This document shows, in pieces, positions 18,290 to 27,436 of a DNA stretch of 64,000 nucleotides. The DNA is from Novisyntrophococcus fermenticellae (GTDB lineage: Bacteria; Bacillota; Clostridia; Lachnospirales; Lachnospiraceae), in contig NZ_CP076458.1 of NCBI RefSeq assembly GCF_018866245.1, positions 434,001-498,000 on the forward strand. The letters run 5' to 3'. The number at the start of each line of letters is the position of its first letter. Position 1 is the first letter of the stretch. The notes under the pieces were generated by a model, which saw nothing but the letters and a program-made list of their open reading frames with translations, was not told where the DNA came from and did not search any database. The position numbers and the translations under genes were made by a program.

Positions 18290-19785
18290 ATGAAGAGAAA
18301 GATTGTAACATGCTTGTTTTTCTCAGTGATAATCTGATTTATGATTGGATTGTGAATGCGGATCAGTTCCAGGAAAAATTCGGTGCTGAACTGGCGGCCG
18401 GCAACCTTCCGGATGTAATGATGATCAGTCCGAATGACTTTGAAGATCTGAGCAGCCAGGGCGGACTTGCAGATCTTTCGGAGGTATATAAAAAGTATAG
18501 CTGTGAAGCTCTGGAGAAAGTATACAACTACGATGGAAAGTTTATTGATGTAGCGAAAAAAGATGATAAGATTTATGGGCTTCCCATGGGTACGGATCCT
18601 GCGCAGATGACATCACAGATGCTTTATAACATGACACAGCTTAAGAGTGTGGGAATCACATCGAAAGACCAGCTTCCAAAAACTATTAAGGAGTTCGAAG
18701 CACTTTGTGATAAGCTGATGGAGACGGATTATGATGGAGACGGAAAGACAGGAGGCCCTGTACTTCCGGCCTGCAAAAACTATATGGATGCACAGCTTGG
18801 GGACTTTTCGCCTTACTTTCATGCATATGAAACCTGGAATGACGGATGGTATGATAAAGACGGAAAACTGCAATATGCCGGGATCGATGAAGGGATAAAG
18901 ACTACGTTAACAAAACTCAATGCGTGGTATGAGAAAGGATATTTTCAGAAAGATTTTGCGGCTTATGATATCTGGGCAGCGGATTCACCGGTGGTAAATG
19001 ATATTGTTGCAGGTAAATATGCGATTATTCCCGGTTCCTGGTGGGTGCCGAACTGGCCGCTTAATAATAACAAAGTAGAACATCCGGATGCGGACTGGGT
19101 AATCGGACCGAACCTTTCACCGGACGGAAAACAGCCCAAAATCATGATTGATCGTTATCCGGTTAATAATTTTGTCGTTGCAGGGCGTGATTTCAAACAT
19201 CCGGAAGCGATATTTAAGATGATGTACTGGTCCTTACAGTATGAAACTAAAAACAGTAATCCGGATGTACAAAAAACCATGTCTGAGGAAGAGAAGACTG
19301 AATTGGACAGTTACGTATACACTTGGCTTCCATACCGTGTTTATTTCCCGAGTTCTTTAAGGGATAATTTTAAGTTCATTTCGGATCTGGATGCAAAGGG
19401 CATAAGTGAAATCAGTGAAGATGAAGGATTAAATAATAATGAGTTCTGGGGGGCATGGACGCAATATCTGAATTATAAAAAGAATCCGGATGACGGTGTG
19501 GCATGGGGGACCTATTTCAGCCGTCTTGCTCCGGATGGCGGGGTTTCCAACATGATAAAAACGGTAGAGACGGCTGATATTATTTACGACGAAGTCTATA
19601 TCAGCACGCCTGCAATGGTCTCAAAAAAAGCAGAACTTGATAAATTACGGGACAATACTTTTATCAGTATGGTGATGGGAGAGTCACCGGTGTCTGACTT
19701 TGATAAGTATGTAAAACAGTGGAAGGCACAAGGTGGCGATGAGATAGGCAAAGAAGTCAATGAATGGTACGAAAGTAACAAATAG
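18290..19785 (+). pseudogene. Sugar ABC transporter solute-binding lipoprotein gene, 5' end disrupted
   Basis: AAGGAGG precedes an ATG at 18290 that encodes a signal-peptide start, MKRKIVTCLFFSVII, and then hits TGA at 18335-18337. The rest of a LplA-like binding protein is open in another frame from about 18310 to 19785 (last 480 residues; ELAAGNLPDVMM near the start, KVNEWYES-type end). The cleavage site, lipobox and roughly the first 60-80 residues of the mature protein are missing. This fits a deletion that also shifted the frame. ATG 18310 could give a cytosolic product but has no ribosome binding site and no export signal. The two permease genes downstream look intact, so the operon may work only with another binding protein. 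Confidence 0.8.
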
Positions 19786-19797
19786 ATTATGACCGAT

Positions 19798-19839
19798 TCA
19801 GCCATAAGGACGTATGAAGTCATGCGCTCTTATGGCTGA
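19798..19839 (+). other. Intercistronic stem-loop between binding-protein and permease genes
   Basis: TCAGCCATAAG (19798-19808) pairs perfectly with CTTATGGCTGA (19829-19839); no long T run follows. Hairpins in this position in sugar ABC operons often protect the upstream mRNA or reduce read-through into permease genes. Confidence 0.6.
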
Positions 19840-19904
19840 TTTAGAATCGATTTTAAAATGTATCCGACACAGTCTGGCATTAAAAAGAAAGGGGTGTATC
19901 TGTA

Positions 19905-20831
19905 ATGGCACAAAATAAAAGAATCAAAAGACCCAAAAAGAAAGGATTGTATAACACCAGGGAATTACATACCATGTTGATACCTGCGGTGATCTTTACA
20001 ACAATTTTTTCCTATGTTCCTATCTTTGGTCTGATTATGGCATTTCAGAATTTTAAACCGTTGATGGGTTTTAGGGAGTCTCCATTTGTGGGACTGAATC
20101 AGTTCCGTTATATTTTTACCATGCCCAGTTTTAAAACAGCATTTTTAAATACGATGATTATATCTTTTTTTAAGATTGTGCTGAGTATACTGGTACCGCT
20201 GATTTTGTCGCTGATGTTAAATGAGGTGGCAAAAAGCTGGTTTAAGCGAACCGTGCAGACCATTGTATTCATTCCGTATTTCTTTTCATGGGCGATTCTC
20301 GCCGGTATGATATTAGAAATATTCGCCTATGACGGGGTTGTTAACCAGACCTTGATGCATGCGCTCGGATCCGAGGCGAAGGCCTTTTTAGTGAGTAATA
20401 AATATTTCCGTACAATTATTATAGGCTCCGATGTCTGGAAAGGAATGGGATATAACACCGTTCTTCTGCTCGCAGCCATAACAAGTGTAGATACAACGCT
20501 TTATGAAGCGGCGCAGGTGGATGGCGCAGGCAGATGGAAGCAGGCACTTCACATTACGTTACCGGGAATCTTACCGATGGTTGCGGTGCTGACGGTATTG
20601 GGACTCGGAAATATCCTGAATGCGGGATTTGAACAAATTCTGATTATGTATAATCCAACCGTAGAAAAAACCGTAGATATTTTGGATACTCTGGTCTACC
20701 GGCTTGGTATGGTGAGTCATCAGTACTCAGCTGCGGCGGCAATGGGGTTGTTTAAATCGATTATTTCTCTTTTCTTTGTGGGAATCAGTTACTGGATTCT
20801 TTATAAAAAGAGTGACTATCGTGTGTTTTAA
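19905..20831 (+). CDS. Sugar ABC transporter permease (LplB-like)
   Basis: The 308-residue membrane protein has about six hydrophobic segments and the binding-protein-dependent transport EAA loop near residues 203-222 (YEAAQVDGAGRWKQALHITLP), the contact site for the ATPase. The N-terminus is basic and soluble for about 20 residues. It belongs to the LplB/YtcP group whose operons normally lack a dedicated ATPase gene and use a shared MsmX-type ATPase; none is found here either. It forms a heterodimer with the next gene product, 13 bases downstream. Confidence 0.92.
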   Translation: MAQNKRIKRPKKKGLYNTRELHTMLIPAVIFTTIFSYVPIFGLIMAFQNFKPLMGFRESPFVGLNQFRYIFTMPSFKTAFLNTMIISFFKIVLSILVPLILSLMLNEVAKSWFKRTVQTIVFIPYFFSWAILAGMILEIFAYDGVVNQTLMHALGSEAKAFLVSNKYFRTIIIGSDVWKGMGYNTVLLLAAITSVDTTLYEAAQVDGAGRWKQALHITLPGILPMVAVLTVLGLGNILNAGFEQILIMYNPTVEKTVDILDTLVYRLGMVSHQYSAAAAMGLFKSIISLFFVGISYWILYKKSDYRVF

Positions 20832-20844
20832 GGAGGTGTGACAA

Positions 20845-21735
20845 TTGAAAGTAAAGCATTCAGTCTCTTATTATGTCTATCAGGTTTTTAATACAGTGGT
20901 TCTTACACTTGTTGCACTGTCTTGTATCTTTCCGATTTTACATGTACTGGCAATTTCCCTTAGCAGCAGTAATGCTGCAATGGCAGGGAGGGTGACGTTC
21001 CTTCCGGTAGAATTTTCCCTTTCTGCTTATGCGTATCTGATAAAGAAGAAAGATTTTTTTAATTCGGTGGGAATCTCCGGAATGCGTGTACTGGTTGGTA
21101 CAATTTTCAATATGTTTTTGATTATATTGACAGCCTATCCGCTTTCACGTACCACTGCGCAATTCAGGAAAAGAAATGTTTATATGGTTTATTTTGCAAT
21201 CACGATGTTTCTCGGGGGTGGTCTGATTCCTACATATATGGTAATCAAAAACCTGCATCTGCTTAATAACTTCTGGGTTTTGATCCTTCCGGGTGCGATG
21301 AGCATCTGGAATGTTATCATCATGATGAACTTTATCAGAGGACTCCCAAGGGCTGTGGAGGAATCGGCATTTTTAGACGGTGCAAACCATTGGAAGACCT
21401 TATTTTATGTAATTCTTCCGATGTCGAAGCCATCACTGGCCTCTTTGTTGCTGTTTTCCATGATTGGGCATTGGAATTCCTGGTTTGACGGTATGTTTTA
21501 CATGAACAATCCGGACAATTATCCGATGGCAACCTATCTGGCGACACAGATTATCAACAACAATCAGACAATGACAAATATGACGCCGGAGCAGCTGGCA
21601 CTGCTTTCAAGCCTGAGCGAGAAAACAGTAAGAAGTGCACAATTATTTATATCAATTATACCGATACTGATTGTTTATCCGTTCTTACAGAAATATTTTG
21701 TAAAGGGTATTACGGTTGGTTCCGTGAAGGAGTAA
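20845..21735 (+). CDS. Carbohydrate ABC transporter permease (LplC/YtcP-like)
   Basis: The 296-residue partner permease has six predicted membrane helices and its EAA loop at about 171-190 (VEESAFLDGANHWKTLFYVILP). The start is TTG 20845, preceded by AAGGAGGTG at ideal spacing, and no ATG farther upstream fits. It ends with the family-typical FVKGITVGSVKE. The glycosidase gene starts four bases after its stop, which implies coupled translation of uptake and breakdown functions. Confidence 0.93.
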   Translation: MKVKHSVSYYVYQVFNTVVLTLVALSCIFPILHVLAISLSSSNAAMAGRVTFLPVEFSLSAYAYLIKKKDFFNSVGISGMRVLVGTIFNMFLIILTAYPLSRTTAQFRKRNVYMVYFAITMFLGGGLIPTYMVIKNLHLLNNFWVLILPGAMSIWNVIIMMNFIRGLPRAVEESAFLDGANHWKTLFYVILPMSKPSLASLLLFSMIGHWNSWFDGMFYMNNPDNYPMATYLATQIINNNQTMTNMTPEQLALLSSLSEKTVRSAQLFISIIPILIVYPFLQKYFVKGITVGSVKE

Positions 21736-21739
21736 AACT

Positions 21740-24064
21740 ATGAGCCATGCAAAGATAGAAAGTATAAATGGAAGTCCTGCCCTTGTCGTTGATGGGAAAC
21801 CGTTTCCGCCCATGGCTATGACTGCCAGGTTTGATCAGCCGGATTATATTCAGAAACTGGGAGAGTCCCATTTGAGAGTCTTTTTTTTAATGACAAATAC
21901 AAACTGGCTGCGCCCCGGAAGGGACTATCTGAATCAGGATGGGGTCCGATGTCATGAGGAGGGAGGAATGGAAGCCTTTGTCAAAAATGCAGAAATCCTG
22001 CTGTCTCGGATACCGGATGCATATATGATTGTACGGATTGGTTTGCATCCTCCGATATCATGGATGGAAGAGAACCCTGAAGAGTTAATCACTTATCAAG
22101 ATGGAACGCATGAACCAGCCGTTCTGGAATCAGAAGTACACAAAGATGAGGTTCCCGGTATGTATTCTTTCGCTTCGGAAAAATGGAGAGAGGATGCAAA
22201 AAGGGCTTTAAGGGATTTTTGCGATGAAGCAGATACGCTGCCTTTTGCGGATCGGATTATTGGATATTTTCTGGCAGCGGGAGGGACTTCTGAATGGTAT
22301 CCGGTCAATGCCATCTGTGATAGGGAAAAGAAGAAGTATGGAGATTTTTCGCCCTCCTTCATTAAGTTCTACGGCGGTTTTTTGAAAAAGAGATACGGGA
22401 GTGTGGAAAAACTAAAAAAAGCCTGGAAAAAGGAAGAAGTATCATTTGAAAATCCCGATATTCCTAATGTGGAGGATCAGTACTATCTTTTTGTGGAAGA
22501 GGGAATCATGGATGCGATGAAATATTACGAAAGTGCAGAACGTATTCTTGGGAAATCCATTGACATGGACGGGGGAAAACCGGCGAATCTCGGCGTATTT
22601 TTGAATATGGAGGATTACCGGTATGTTGCGGATTTCTATGATGCTTTTCATGAAGCGACAGCGGATGCAATTAATTACTTTGCAAAGTTTCTAAAGGATC
22701 GGTATGAAGGAAAGGTAGTGGGAGCATTTTATGGGTCATACGGCTGTACGGATTATTATAACAGCAGCACGACGACATCTACCCTTTCCATATTGGATAG
22801 TGGATATGTGGATTTCCTGGCTGCACCAGGTGTTTATAATAACAGAGAGCCAGGTGGCTGCGTGGCACAAAGGGAAATGCAGGACTCTTTTCGATTACGG
22901 GGACAGATGTTTGTGGCAGAAGAAGACAGCAGGACACATTTGGAGGATGCGTTCTACAGGGATGCCATGGGCCTTTATGATATAAGGGACAGCATTATAA
23001 CGCTGAAGCGGGACTTTGCAAGGATTTTATGTGAAGACATCTATGCATGGTGGTTTGATCAACATGAAAAAGGCGGAAGATATAAACATCAGGCTATATA
23101 TGAATTATTTCAAAGGCAGGAAGAAATTGCCGCCTATGCCTATACGCTTGATCGCCGCAAGAAAAATGAAATTGCATTTATTTACGATCAGGAGAGCTGC
23201 CACACAGTATCCTGCTATACGAACACACTGATGCTTGATTATTACAGAACTTCGGAGTTGGCGAGGATCGGTGCACCGGTGGACTATTATTTCCATAATG
23301 ATTGCGGCAGGGAAGATATGCCGGACTATAAACTCTATGTTTGCATGAATGTCTTTACTCTGACGGATGAGGAAAGGGATGAACTGATAAAAAAAGCCAG
23401 AAAAACCCATGCGGTTGTTCTCTGGCTCTATGCACCGGGATTTATCAATCCGGATAAAGATCCGGTCATGAGTAATGAGAATATCGAAGATCTGACTGGT
23501 TTTAAAACAGGTCGAATGGATCATACCTGCTCACCCAGGTTTAAGATTACAAATCTTACGCACCCGGCGGTACGCTATGCGGAGGAGGATTTCAGGTACG
23601 GTTATATTGACAGAGATGTACACAGCAATGTATGGCTGGAAAATGTGATTCTCCCCGCTTATATGAATCCGGGATTCTACATCGATGACCCGGATGCCGA
23701 TGTATTAGGCACTTACTGCGAGATGGGCCTGCCTGCCTATGCGCTAAAAGAAATGGACGGCTGGACCAGCGTCTACTGTGCACCTCAGATCTTAAGGGCG
23801 CAGCTTCTGGCTTCACTTGCTGAATACGCAGGTTGCCATCTCTACAACAAACAGGATGATATCATCTATGCGAATGAAAACTTTGTTGCCATACACGCAG
23901 CCTGCAAAGGAATTCATACGATTTACTTTAAAGAATCCTGCAGTCCTTATGAAGTCTATGAAAAACGTTATTATGGACATAATGTGAAAAAACTGGATCT
24001 CAATATGCGGATGGGTGATACCATGATGTTTTTGGTGTCTCCGAAGGCTGATAAAAAAATATAG
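21740..24064 (+). CDS. GH42-like glycoside hydrolase (glycosidase superfamily A)
   Basis: The 774-residue protein has no signal peptide and seems cytosolic, so it would act on imported glycosides. The N-terminal part (about 1-470) looks like a TIM barrel with an opening strand-loop-helix PPMAMTARF, a segment GGTSEW whose E185 is a candidate acid/base, and VAEEDSRTH near 392-400 whose glutamate is a candidate nucleophile. Residues about 480-690 resemble the amidotransferase-like trimerisation domain of GH42 enzymes (IAFIYDQES, LYVCMNVFTLTDEERD). The last part is a small beta domain. The exact family and sugar specificity cannot be set from sequence alone; some GH families of similar layout act on galactosides or arabinosides. 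Confidence 0.65.
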   Translation: MSHAKIESINGSPALVVDGKPFPPMAMTARFDQPDYIQKLGESHLRVFFLMTNTNWLRPGRDYLNQDGVRCHEEGGMEAFVKNAEILLSRIPDAYMIVRIGLHPPISWMEENPEELITYQDGTHEPAVLESEVHKDEVPGMYSFASEKWREDAKRALRDFCDEADTLPFADRIIGYFLAAGGTSEWYPVNAICDREKKKYGDFSPSFIKFYGGFLKKRYGSVEKLKKAWKKEEVSFENPDIPNVEDQYYLFVEEGIMDAMKYYESAERILGKSIDMDGGKPANLGVFLNMEDYRYVADFYDAFHEATADAINYFAKFLKDRYEGKVVGAFYGSYGCTDYYNSSTTTSTLSILDSGYVDFLAAPGVYNNREPGGCVAQREMQDSFRLRGQMFVAEEDSRTHLEDAFYRDAMGLYDIRDSIITLKRDFARILCEDIYAWWFDQHEKGGRYKHQAIYELFQRQEEIAAYAYTLDRRKKNEIAFIYDQESCHTVSCYTNTLMLDYYRTSELARIGAPVDYYFHNDCGREDMPDYKLYVCMNVFTLTDEERDELIKKARKTHAVVLWLYAPGFINPDKDPVMSNENIEDLTGFKTGRMDHTCSPRFKITNLTHPAVRYAEEDFRYGYIDRDVHSNVWLENVILPAYMNPGFYIDDPDADVLGTYCEMGLPAYALKEMDGWTSVYCAPQILRAQLLASLAEYAGCHLYNKQDDIIYANENFVAIHAACKGIHTIYFKESCSPYEVYEKRYYGHNVKKLDLNMRMGDTMMFLVSPKADKKI

Positions 24065-24079
24065 AGGGGTGGGAAAAAA

Positions 24080-25012
24080 ATGCGAAAAGGATTCCATTTC
24101 AGAGAAGACGGAACATTTAAAATCATGCAGCTTACAGACATCCATTATACGGAGGATGATGCAGCTGACCGCCAGAGCGTAGCATCGATTCGTAAATGGA
24201 TCGAGACAGAAAAACCTGATTTGATTATGGTTACAGGGGACGCAGTATACGGTGAGGATAATTTGAAGAATATTGAGAAGGTCATGGCTCCGCTTTGTGA
24301 ATCTGCAATTCCATGGACTTATGTTTTTGGCAATCATGATGTGGAATTTAACAGCGATAAACAGACGTTGTTTTCTATGCTGGAAAAGATGAAGGGTTTT
24401 GCCGGATATGATGACAGGGAGGCAATTGATGGATACGGAAACCACATGCTTCCGATTTATGCACAGGATGGAAAACTTGCATGGGTCGTAGCCGGGATAG
24501 ACGCAGGGAACAGAAATCCGCTGAAGCAGGTAGGAGGCTATGCCTGCGTAACAGCAAATCAGATTGCATGGTATCAAAACCAGTTGAGCAAGTTTGAGAA
24601 AGAGAATAAAAATTTCCAAGCTCTGGCTTTTCAGCATATACCAGTTCCGGAAATCGAAGAATTGTGGCGTTATGAGGAGTGTTTTGGTGTTAAAAGAGAT
24701 GGATTTGGTTGTCCTCTGGTAAATGCAGGACAATTTCTCTCCATGTTACAGGATGGACATACAAAAGGATTATTCTTCGGACACGATCATCTGAATTCTT
24801 TCTGGGGGCATTATTACGGGATCACTCTTGGATATGGAAGAAAAAGCGGTTATGGAAATTATGGCGCTGAAGATTTCTTAATAGGAAGCCGCCTGTTTCT
24901 ATTGAATGAAGAGAAACCGCATACTTTTGATACTTATGAGATTCTGGAAAACGGAACTCATGTATATTCACCATGGAAATACAGACCGCTTCAAAGGCGG
25001 GATGAGGGTTGA
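24080..25012 (+). CDS. Calcineurin-like metallophosphoesterase
   Basis: The 310-residue protein has all dimetal phosphoesterase motifs: DIH (D20, H22), GDAVYGED near residue 55, GNHD near 80, the histidine of AFQHIP near 187, and FGHDH near 235. No signal peptide or membrane helix is seen, so it is probably cytosolic, unlike many secreted relatives. In a sugar-utilisation operon it might cleave a phosphoester or phosphodiester from an imported glycan, but this is inference. AGGGGTGGG precedes the ATG. The oxidoreductase gene follows after 36 bases. Confidence 0.85.
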   Translation: MRKGFHFREDGTFKIMQLTDIHYTEDDAADRQSVASIRKWIETEKPDLIMVTGDAVYGEDNLKNIEKVMAPLCESAIPWTYVFGNHDVEFNSDKQTLFSMLEKMKGFAGYDDREAIDGYGNHMLPIYAQDGKLAWVVAGIDAGNRNPLKQVGGYACVTANQIAWYQNQLSKFEKENKNFQALAFQHIPVPEIEELWRYEECFGVKRDGFGCPLVNAGQFLSMLQDGHTKGLFFGHDHLNSFWGHYYGITLGYGRKSGYGNYGAEDFLIGSRLFLLNEEKPHTFDTYEILENGTHVYSPWKYRPLQRRDEG

Positions 25013-25048
25013 TGCACCAACAGAAATAATTTTACAGGAGGAAAAGTA

Positions 25049-26338
25049 ATGAGTAAGAGAATCAAAGTGGCAATCGCAGGATTAGGAAGCAGAGGGAAAG
25101 ATGTTTATGCTCCGACAGCAAAATTATTTCCGGATAAGATGGAAATTGTGGCAATTGCTGATATTGATCCTGTAAAGGTAAGCGAAGTTGCAAAAGAGTA
25201 TAGTGTGCCTGAATCCGGATGTTTTTCCAGTGCGGAAAAGCTTCTTGCACAAGATAAACTTGCGGATGTCATGTTTATCACAACACAGGACCAGCAGCAT
25301 GTGAAACATGCGCTTCCGGCATTGAAAAAGGGCTATGATATTCTGTTGGAAAAACCAATTTCACCTGATCTGGACGAGTGCAGGGAGTGTGTTAGGGTTG
25401 CTAATGAATGCAGGAAAAAAATTGTGGTCTGCCATGTCCTGAGATACACACCCTATTACACGAAACTCAAAGAAGTCATAGGCAGCGCTGTCATCGGTGA
25501 TATTGTCTCAATTATGGCTATAGAAAATGTAGGGTATTGGCATCAGGCACATAGCTTTGTTCGCGGCAACTGGAGAAACTCTGATACCACGAGTCCTATG
25601 ATCTTACAAAAGTGCTGTCATGACTTTGATTTGCTTTTATGGTTATCCCAAAAGACATGTGCTTCTGTTTCTTCTTTCGGAAATACCTACTATTTCAAAA
25701 AAGAAAATGCACCGGAAGGTGCAGCCTTACGCTGCCTTAACGGATGTGAAGTGAAAGAACAATGCCCGTTTGATGCGGAGAAAATTTATATTACGAATGA
25801 GGATACAGGTGTGGCAAAAGGAAAGACAGGCTGGCCTGTTGATGTAGTTGCATCCCACCCTACGGTTGAGAGCGTCACAGAAGCAATTAAAACCGGGCCT
25901 TATGGCAGATGTGTCTATATGTGTGATAACAATGTAGTAGATCATCAAATCGTAAATATGAACATGACAGACGGTTCCACAATTTCTTTAACGATGGCGG
26001 CGTTTAATACGACAGGTTCCCGTTACCAGAAATTTATGGGAACAAAGGGCGAGATTGTTGCGGACTTATCGGAAAATACAATTAAAGTGACTCCGTTTGG
26101 AAAGAAAACGGAAGTGATTGATGTTTCAAAGTTGGCGACGGATTTTTCAGGCCATGCAGGTGGGGATAGCCGTATGGTGGAAGAATTTATCGATATGATT
26201 GCAAAAGGAACGGAACCGGAAGGAAATATGACATCGATAGAGCACTCTATGGAAAGTCATTATTGTGCCATTGCGGCAGAAAAATCAAGACTGGCCAATG
26301 GAGCAGTCATTGATTTGGAGACACTTAGGCAATTGTAA
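25049..26338 (+). CDS. Gfo/Idh/MocA family NAD(P)-dependent oxidoreductase
   Basis: The 429-residue protein has a Rossmann domain (GLGSRGKDVY, residues about 11-20; EKPISPDL near 105) and a C-terminal alpha/beta domain. It belongs to the larger subfamily with a cysteine cluster: RCLNGCEVKEQCPF near 230-243 and RCVYMCDNNVVDHQ near 290, probably a structural metal site. These enzymes oxidise or reduce sugars, inositols or glycosides, and some start oxidation-elimination glycoside cleavage. It is the last gene of the carbohydrate operon and follows AGGAGG. Confidence 0.9.
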   Translation: MSKRIKVAIAGLGSRGKDVYAPTAKLFPDKMEIVAIADIDPVKVSEVAKEYSVPESGCFSSAEKLLAQDKLADVMFITTQDQQHVKHALPALKKGYDILLEKPISPDLDECRECVRVANECRKKIVVCHVLRYTPYYTKLKEVIGSAVIGDIVSIMAIENVGYWHQAHSFVRGNWRNSDTTSPMILQKCCHDFDLLLWLSQKTCASVSSFGNTYYFKKENAPEGAALRCLNGCEVKEQCPFDAEKIYITNEDTGVAKGKTGWPVDVVASHPTVESVTEAIKTGPYGRCVYMCDNNVVDHQIVNMNMTDGSTISLTMAAFNTTGSRYQKFMGTKGEIVADLSENTIKVTPFGKKTEVIDVSKLATDFSGHAGGDSRMVEEFIDMIAKGTEPEGNMTSIEHSMESHYCAIAAEKSRLANGAVIDLETLRQL

Positions 26339-26373
26339 ATTTTTGGGCAGCTACGAAGTAATTCAAAAAACCC

Positions 26374-26402
26374 TTGAAAATAACCATTTAATGAGTTATA
26401 AT
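26374..26402 (+). promoter_or_regulatory. Promoter of the FMN riboswitch/ribU transcript
   Basis: TTGAAA (26374-26379) and TATAAT (26397-26402) with a 17-base spacer lie about 15 bases ahead of the aptamer. Confidence 0.75.
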
Positions 26403-26417
26403 GGGAACAACTAAACA

Positions 26418-26541
26418 GGAGATTCTTCGGGGCGGGGTGTGATTCCCCACTGGCGGTACAGTCCGCGACCTGCTGTCTGTTGACAGCGGCTGAATCGGTG
26501 CAATTCCGATACCAACAGTTATAGTCTGGATGAAAGAAGAA
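26418..26541 (+). ncRNA. FMN riboswitch (RFN element)
   Basis: The aptamer shows the conserved RFN blocks in order: TTCGGGGCGGGGTG, GATTCCCCACTGGCGGT, AGTCCGCGACC, the variable P2 arm around CTGTCTGTTGACAG, CTGAATCGGTG-AATTCCGATACC and AGTCTGGATGAAAGAAG, closed by the TTCTT/AAGAA P1 stem. It senses FMN and here should stop transcription at the hairpin 26570-26595 when flavin is plentiful, so that the riboflavin transporter gene is expressed only when flavin is low. Confidence 0.97.
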
Positions 26542-26569
26542 CGGTATACATTATTTTGCATATCAAGTG

Positions 26570-26595
26570 CCCCGGATTACGAATCCGGGGTTTTT
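26570..26595 (+). terminator. Expression-platform terminator of the FMN riboswitch
   Basis: CCCCGGATT (26570-26578) pairs with AATCCGGGG (26582-26590) and is followed by five T. It lies between aptamer and ribU, the usual place for transcriptional control. Confidence 0.93.
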
Positions 26596-26596
26596 C

Positions 26597-26616
26597 TGTA
26601 TACCAAAGTATGCAAG
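26597..26616 (+). repeat. 20-bp palindromic motif, copy 1 (ribU leader)
   Basis: TGTATACCAAAGTATGCAAG occurs here directly after the terminator T run. The same 20 bases occur at 57675-57694 in the leader of the sulfate operon, again directly after a terminator. The core TGTATAC-CAAA-GTATGCA is an imperfect inverted repeat. Confidence 0.7.
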
Positions 26617-26655
26617 GAATGCTCAGAATCTCCCACAGAAAAGGAGAATATGATT

Positions 26656-27300
26656 ATGAGTTCAAACACAATGACAAATCTACACAACAATCCGGTAAGA
26701 GGGGCCACAAAGACCAGAACGATGGTTCAGATTGCAATGCTTGGCGGGCTGGCGGCAGTTCTTATGCTCTTTGAATTTCCGATGCCATTTCTGGCACCAT
26801 CCTTTTACGAGCTTGATTTCAGTGAAGTCCCTGTTTTAATAGGAAGCTTTGCCATGGGGCCGTTGGCAGGTGCCTGTATTGAATTAATTAAAATTTTGAT
26901 TAACCTGGTATTGAACGGAACAAATACTATGTTCGTGGGAGAGCTGGCGAATCTTTTGATGGGATGCGCTTTGGTAGTACCTGCAGGATTTGTCTATAAA
27001 AAACATAAAACAAAAAAATATGCACGGGTCAGTCTTTTAATGGGAACCATTTTTATGACAATTGCAGCGACATTCCTGAATGCGTATGTTCTTTTGCCCG
27101 TATATGGTAAAGCTTTTGGAATGTCGATGGATGTGATTATCGGGGCCGGAGCAGCTGTCAACAAATCGATAGACAGTCTGTTTAAATTCTGCCTGCTGGC
27201 CGTTGCGCCATTCAATATAGTAAAAGGGGTCCTGGTTTCGGCTATTACTCTTTTACTTTACAAGCACATCAGCAGACTGCTAAAGGGCCAGAACCTATAG
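26656..27300 (+). CDS. ribU: Riboflavin ECF transporter substrate-binding component RibU
   Basis: The 214-residue protein has about six membrane segments and is the S-component of an energy-coupling-factor vitamin transporter; it captures riboflavin and docks on a shared EcfAA'T module not present in this window. Family features are the hydrophobic N-terminal block (AMLGGLAAVLMLFEFPMP), the YELDFSEVPVLIG segment and the GPLAGACIELIKI helix. ATG 26656 has AAGGAG nine bases upstream; ATG 26650 would be too close. The FMN riboswitch upstream supports the assignment. Confidence 0.93.
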   Translation: MSSNTMTNLHNNPVRGATKTRTMVQIAMLGGLAAVLMLFEFPMPFLAPSFYELDFSEVPVLIGSFAMGPLAGACIELIKILINLVLNGTNTMFVGELANLLMGCALVVPAGFVYKKHKTKKYARVSLLMGTIFMTIAATFLNAYVLLPVYGKAFGMSMDVIIGAGAAVNKSIDSLFKFCLLAVAPFNIVKGVLVSAITLLLYKHISRLLKGQNL

Positions 27301-27303
27301 TAA

Positions 27304-27341
27304 CAGTTCAGACGTGCATAATCGAGCTGATGGCTGAACTG
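27304..27341 (+). other. Inverted repeat after ribU
   Basis: CAGTTCAG (27304-27311) pairs with CTGAACTG (27334-27341) around a 22-base loop. The right arm with its neighbours, ATGGCTGAACTG, is identical to part of the hairpin at 44061-44100. Confidence 0.45.
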
Positions 27342-27364
27342 CTAATAACCTGTATTAACTATTA

Positions 27365-27393
27365 AGCCCCGGAGTTGCACTGACTCCGGGGCT
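27365..27393 (+). terminator. Terminator between ribU and the NUDIX gene
   Basis: An 11-bp GC-rich stem (AGCCCCGGAGT with ACTCCGGGGCT) is followed by the short T-containing stretch CTGTT. The weak T tract makes it less certain than others here. Confidence 0.7.
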
Positions 27394-27436
27394 CTGTTAT
27401 AATGGTATAATAATGCGGGAATCGAGGAAATATTAC

